A stretch of 64,000 nt of DNA from UBA8401 sp041665525 (GTDB lineage: Bacteria > Bacteroidota > Ignavibacteria > UBA10030 > UBA8401), in NCBI GenBank assembly GCA_041665525.1, contig JBAYIS010000005.1:1-64000 (forward strand), written 5' to 3'. Made by a program: the position numbers and the translations under genes. Of this stretch, positions 60,867-64,000 are shown in pieces. Every line of letters starts with the position of its first letter. Positions within the stretch are counted from its first letter, which is position 1. Below the pieces are notes generated by a model. That model did not search any database and was not told the origin of the DNA. It worked only from the letters and a program-made list of their open reading frames with translations.

Positions 60867-62984
60867 ATGAAAAATTCTTTCGGAGCGATGTTGCTGGTGT
60901 TTTTGTTGACCATGGGTATATCGAGCGGGTTTGGACAGTGGGTACAAACAAGCGGTCCTGAAGGAGGGTGGTTACGAAGTCTTGCCGTTAACAATGGAAA
61001 AATATACGCTGGCACGATGGCAGGAGTTTTTGTTTCAACGAATAATGGGCTCAATTGGAGCGATAAGTCAAATGGATTACCTAACCTGTGCCAGGTGAGA
61101 TGTATTGGGTTTGACTCATCTCGGGTATTTATTGGCACCGGTTCTGAAACCTTCCAATCTACCAATGAAGGAGATAGTTGGTTTAAATCGGATTCAGGTT
61201 TGAAGCATGGCGTGACAGACTTCAAAAAAGTCGGCCCCAGAATATTTGCCAGCACTGGAACTGATGGTATCTATTGTTCGGATGATCATGGAATGTATTG
61301 GAATCACCTCGATTCTGCAATTCTTACCAATATCGCTTCTATTGCAGTAATTGATTCAAATATTTTTGCAGGTGGTTTAGGAGGAGTAGTCCGGTCCACG
61401 AATAACGGAGTAAGCTGGACGCAAGTGAATAATGGTTTGAACAATATGCTGATGGCTTCAACACTGGTAGCTTTCGACAAAAATATTATTGTCGGTGGAT
61501 CAAACGGAGTCTTTTTTTCTACCAATTATGGCGAATCTTGGATTCTGACTGGAACTGGATTGCCCGCTACTCCTGCAAGAAACATGGTTGTCCATGATAA
61601 TCACCTATATGCAAGTTTCTCTGATTGGACGGGTGGGGGTGTTTATAGGTTATCCAACTTTGGTGGTAGTTGGGATCCCAAAACTAATGAAGTCTATAAT
61701 AGATTTGTTAACGCACTTCTAAGCGTAGGATCAAAATTATTTATGGGGACATATAATGGTGGAGGCGTGTATGTCTCGACCGATAGTGGTGAAAATTGGA
61801 GTTCAACGAATTCAGGAATGGTGAATACGTTAGTATCATCGCTTGCCGTAAGTGGTAATACAATCTTTTCAGGGGTGAATGATTATCGATTTGGAACCGG
61901 CTTATATCGATCGACCAATAACGGCACAAGCTGGATTCCTTCGAATCATGGCATCGCTCATAATTCTATAAATGTAATAGCAGCATTGGACTCAATAGTG
62001 ATCGCTGGAACAGATGGCGGTGCATTTATTTCGAGAAATTTGGGAGCAAGCTGGGACACCGTCGATGTTACTTGGTTTAATAGGAATTTCCAGGCAATTT
62101 CTTTGTTGGGGTCAAACATATTTTTGGGAGGAATTTTTCAAGGTGTGCTGCTCTCAATGGACGGTGGTAAGAATTGGAACCCCGTTAATTCTGGATTAAC
62201 CAATCTCAATATCTTATCCTTGGATGGCAATGACTCTACGCTCATTGCTGGAACAGACGCAGGTGCATACGTATCAACTAACATGGGAAGCTCTTGGAAT
62301 AAAATCGCTTCCGGATTGCCAAATGGCTATGTCAACGCAATTGTGCATAATGATTCATTTTTCTTTGCAGGCGTGCAGGGCTCACCATGGAACGGTGTTT
62401 ACCGATCTGTTGATAACGGGCTTAACTGGATAGAGATCGTCAATGGCTTACAAAATAAAGATGTTAAATCTCTTTTCGCAAGTAATAACCAACTGTTCGC
62501 TGGAACCTTTGCCGGAGTGTATGTTTCAATAAACAATGGAACAAGCTGGACTAAAGTGACGAGTGGAAGAACCGATGAGGTAATAACTGATATAGTTGCC
62601 TTCCAAAATAATTTGTTTATCGGTGTGCAGTCTTATGGTGTCTGGCGCCGTCCATTGAGTGAAATGATAACTGGGCTCGCCAATGATAGAGCATTAACTC
62701 CTAAACAATATTTCGTAGAACAGAATTATCCAAATCCCTTTAACCCTTCTACCAAAATATCGTATTCATTGCCCTCGAACAGCAACATACGGATTATCGT
62801 ATTCAACGTTCTCGGACAACAAATAGAAGAACTCGTGAACCAACAACAGAGTGTAGGCAGGCATGAAACCGTTTGGAATGCTGGGGTAGGGTCCGGCGTA
62901 TATTATTATCGCATCGAAGCAACGGATATAAATAATCCCCAACGACGCTTTAGTGAGACAAAAAAAATGTTGCTCTTAAGATGA
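60867..62984 (+). CDS. Secreted BNR-repeat protein with T9SS sorting domain, on the island
   Basis: The 705-residue protein has a signal peptide (MKNSFGAMLLVFLLTMGISSGFG). About a dozen ~45-residue repeats follow from ~30 to 610, each with an Asp-box such as STNNGLNW, STNEGDSW, STNNGVSW, STDSGENW, STNNGTSW, SMDGGKNW and SVDNGLNW, and a conserved IYAGTMAGVF-like strand. This builds one or two beta-propellers. No sialidase active-site residues are visible. The C-terminal ~90 residues open with NYPNPFNPST and end TKKMLLLR, a T9SS sorting domain. The gene is more AT-rich than the T9SS genes at 22986 and 55146. Direct repeats flank it, and it lies on the integrated region. Confidence 0.9.
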   Translation: MKNSFGAMLLVFLLTMGISSGFGQWVQTSGPEGGWLRSLAVNNGKIYAGTMAGVFVSTNNGLNWSDKSNGLPNLCQVRCIGFDSSRVFIGTGSETFQSTNEGDSWFKSDSGLKHGVTDFKKVGPRIFASTGTDGIYCSDDHGMYWNHLDSAILTNIASIAVIDSNIFAGGLGGVVRSTNNGVSWTQVNNGLNNMLMASTLVAFDKNIIVGGSNGVFFSTNYGESWILTGTGLPATPARNMVVHDNHLYASFSDWTGGGVYRLSNFGGSWDPKTNEVYNRFVNALLSVGSKLFMGTYNGGGVYVSTDSGENWSSTNSGMVNTLVSSLAVSGNTIFSGVNDYRFGTGLYRSTNNGTSWIPSNHGIAHNSINVIAALDSIVIAGTDGGAFISRNLGASWDTVDVTWFNRNFQAISLLGSNIFLGGIFQGVLLSMDGGKNWNPVNSGLTNLNILSLDGNDSTLIAGTDAGAYVSTNMGSSWNKIASGLPNGYVNAIVHNDSFFFAGVQGSPWNGVYRSVDNGLNWIEIVNGLQNKDVKSLFASNNQLFAGTFAGVYVSINNGTSWTKVTSGRTDEVITDIVAFQNNLFIGVQSYGVWRRPLSEMITGLANDRALTPKQYFVEQNYPNPFNPSTKISYSLPSNSNIRIIVFNVLGQQIEELVNQQQSVGRHETVWNAGVGSGVYYYRIEATDINNPQRRFSETKKMLLLR

Positions 62985-62991
62985 GTGGTAA

Positions 62992-63077
62992 TTCCAGTGG
63001 CATGCTTTTTTAAAAGCATCGTTGGGTATTACATACTACCACTTGACACTTTCAACGTAAAATACTCCCACTGGAAC
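62992..63077. repeat. Inverted repeat TTCCAGTGG/CCACTGGAA after the island BNR gene
   Basis: TTCCAGTGG at 62992-63000 faces CCACTGGAA at 63069-63077, a perfect nine-base pair, with inner CGTTG/CAACG and a small hairpin ATGCTTTT/AAAAGCAT nested between. The right arm is part of the diverged direct repeat. Confidence 0.5.
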
Positions 63078-63153
63078 CCCGACCAATCCTCGTAAAGTTG
63101 CCTTTTGAGGCATAGTCCATCTACGTTATCCCCTCAAACCAATTGATTTTCCT
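63064..63153. repeat. Diverged direct repeat, right copy
   Basis: See the left copy at 60626-60716. The order of shared blocks is the same. The intergenic stretch 62985-63245 holds no gene apart from these repeats and the terminator. Confidence 0.6.
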
Positions 63154-63201
63154 GCCTCTTTGCTATACATTAACATATCAATTTTCCAACAGCAGGGCGA
63201 T

Positions 63202-63241
63202 CCCGTAGACGAAGGATAGAAATATTTCTACGGGTTTTTTT
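63202..63241 (+). terminator. Terminator directly before the hsdR start
   Basis: CCCGTAGA pairs with TCTACGGG over eight positions around a 17-base loop, followed by seven T. The T-run ends four bases before the ATG of hsdR, so hsdR has no room for its own promoter or ribosome binding site after it. Confidence 0.75.
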
Positions 63242-63245
63242 GTAT

Positions 63246-64000
63246 ATGACCAACCTCTCAGAGCAAGACATACGCACTAAATATATCACACCGGCGATTG
63301 TTAAAGCAGGTTGGGATATTCAGACCCAGATGTTAGAAGAGGTGAACTTCACTGACGGGAAGATCTATGTGAAAGGGAAACTTACTTCACGTGGCGAGAA
63401 GAAGCGTGCTGATTATATCCTTTACTATAAATCAAACATACCGATTGCAATCGTCGAAGCTAAAGATGCTAACCATACTGTTTCAGACGGTATTCAACAG
63501 GCGTTGGACTATTCCAAACTTCTTGATATTCCATTTGTGTTTAGTAGCAACGGAACAGGATTTTACTTCCACGACAAGACTGCAACTGGTGCGGACGTAG
63601 AGAAGTATCTTTCCCTTGATTCGTTCCCATCACCGGATGCACTTTGGATGAAGTATAAATCATTCAAAGGACTTCAGACTCCAGCAGCAGTAAAGATTGT
63701 TGAACAAGATTATTATCCAGACAGTTTTGAACGTAAGCCACGATACTATCAGCAGATCGCAATAAATAGAACAATAGAAGCAATTGCAAAGAATGAACAA
63801 CGCATATTGCTGGTTATGGCAACAGGAACAGGTAAGACATATACCGCATTTCAAATTGCATACCGCTTATGGAAATCCGGTGCAAAGAAACGAATTTTAT
63901 TTTTAGCCGATCGAACTGCATTGATTGACCAAACCCGGAGAGGAGATTTCCGATACTTCCGAGATAAGATGACTGTAATAAAAAAGAAAGTTGTTGAAAC
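63246..64000 (+). CDS. hsdR: Type I restriction enzyme HsdR subunit (C-terminus cut by window edge)
   Basis: The first 251 residues are visible and open to the window edge. The nuclease domain (~1-130) has KRADYILYY and PIAIVEAKD, the Asp and Glu-x-Lys of the PD-(D/E)xK fold. The helicase domain starts at ~165, with PRYYQQIAINRTIEAI, Walker A in MATGTGKTYTAFQ and LFLADRTALIDQT (motif Ia). This fits the EcoEI-type (type IB) HsdR, which cuts unmodified DNA. hsdM and hsdS are not visible and may follow. The start is ATG 63246, with no ribosome binding site and a terminator four bases before it. Confidence 0.93.
   Translation, partial: MTNLSEQDIRTKYITPAIVKAGWDIQTQMLEEVNFTDGKIYVKGKLTSRGEKKRADYILYYKSNIPIAIVEAKDANHTVSDGIQQALDYSKLLDIPFVFSSNGTGFYFHDKTATGADVEKYLSLDSFPSPDALWMKYKSFKGLQTPAAVKIVEQDYYPDSFERKPRYYQQIAINRTIEAIAKNEQRILLVMATGTGKTYTAFQIAYRLWKSGAKKRILFLADRTALIDQTRRGDFRYFRDKMTVIKKKVVE

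Noticed and set aside
62985..63160. An integron attC site after the island BNR gene
   Set aside because: GTTGGGT fits one core site, but the partner core is missing or in the wrong order, and the integrase is not of the IntI type.
63246..64000. A complete restriction-modification or new defence system on the island
   Set aside because: Only the first 251 residues of HsdR are visible; methylase and specificity genes, if present, are outside the window, so a full system cannot be claimed.
1..64000. CRISPR arrays, rRNA operons or complete insertion sequences
   Set aside because: I saw no regularly spaced repeats, no rRNA signature stretches and no transposase gene; only the tyrosine recombinase and short repeats are present.

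Overview
The window looks like chromosome from a Gram-negative member of the Bacteroidota/Ignavibacteriota branch. The clearest sign is five secreted proteins that end in a type IX secretion (T9SS) sorting domain opening with a YPNPFNP-type motif, at 1352, 22986, 49233, 55146 and 60867. This form is common in Ignavibacteria, Kryptonia and relatives. An outer-membrane beta-barrel candidate, weak ribosome binding sites and moderate GC agree. The exact lineage is inference; there is no rRNA or marker tree here.

Layout. 1-6 kb: a membrane-embedded AraC-type regulator (cut by the left edge), a T9SS-secreted glycerophosphodiester phosphodiesterase, and a hybrid PAS histidine kinase. 6-11 kb: an unknown membrane protein, class III polyphosphate kinase 2, a kinase-like protein with a DHp helix but no ATPase domain overlapping tadA, then prfA and a DUF1385 protein on the other strand. 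11-19 kb: a MASE1/PAS/HisKA_2 kinase overlapping a 1329-residue hybrid kinase, followed by a nucleotide-sugar-epimerase-like protein. 19-23 kb (minus): ssb, gamma-glutamyltransferase and a beta-propeller-like lipoprotein. 23-26 kb: a large T9SS-secreted choice-of-anchor protein. 26-34 kb: a four-subunit ferredoxin-dependent 2-oxoacid oxidoreductase operon, a small helical protein, and a block of receiver and kinase proteins with no DNA-binding output. 34-51 kb: SpmA/SpmB-like proteins, an outer-membrane protein, proline dehydrogenase, an OPT peptide transporter, a lone PqqD-like protein, Xaa-His dipeptidase, an MFS carrier, an M29 aminopeptidase, a thioesterase, a dicarboxylate/amino-acid symporter, a TauE/SafE permease, a TPR protein, a T9SS-secreted zinc phospholipase C/S1-P1 protein and a transglutaminase-like protein. 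51-58 kb: an SDR enzyme, uvrB, a ComF-type protein, a single receiver, a T9SS BNR-repeat protein and a PAS protein.

58.4 kb to the right edge looks like an integrated island. A tRNA-Met(CAT) has lost its 5' acceptor strand exactly where foreign sequence starts, and a tyrosine recombinase follows at once. Then come a 50-residue DUF1508 protein, a DUF6438 protein, a further T9SS BNR protein flanked by diverged direct repeats, and the start of a type I restriction enzyme HsdR that runs off the window. The stretch reads more AT-rich than the rest.

The peptide transporter, dipeptidases, GGT, proline dehydrogenase, amino-acid symporter and 2-oxoacid:ferredoxin oxidoreductase fit an organism that feeds on peptides and amino acids. 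The many kinases and lone receivers indicate phosphorelays whose outputs lie elsewhere. I found no CRISPR array, no rRNA and no complete insertion sequence. A ~167-bp MITE-like element with terminal inverted repeats occurs twice, plus a partial copy. The most unusual items are the stacked tRNA attachment scars, the repeat-flanked T9SS genes and the orphan PqqD-like protein between peptide-uptake and peptide-cleaving genes.
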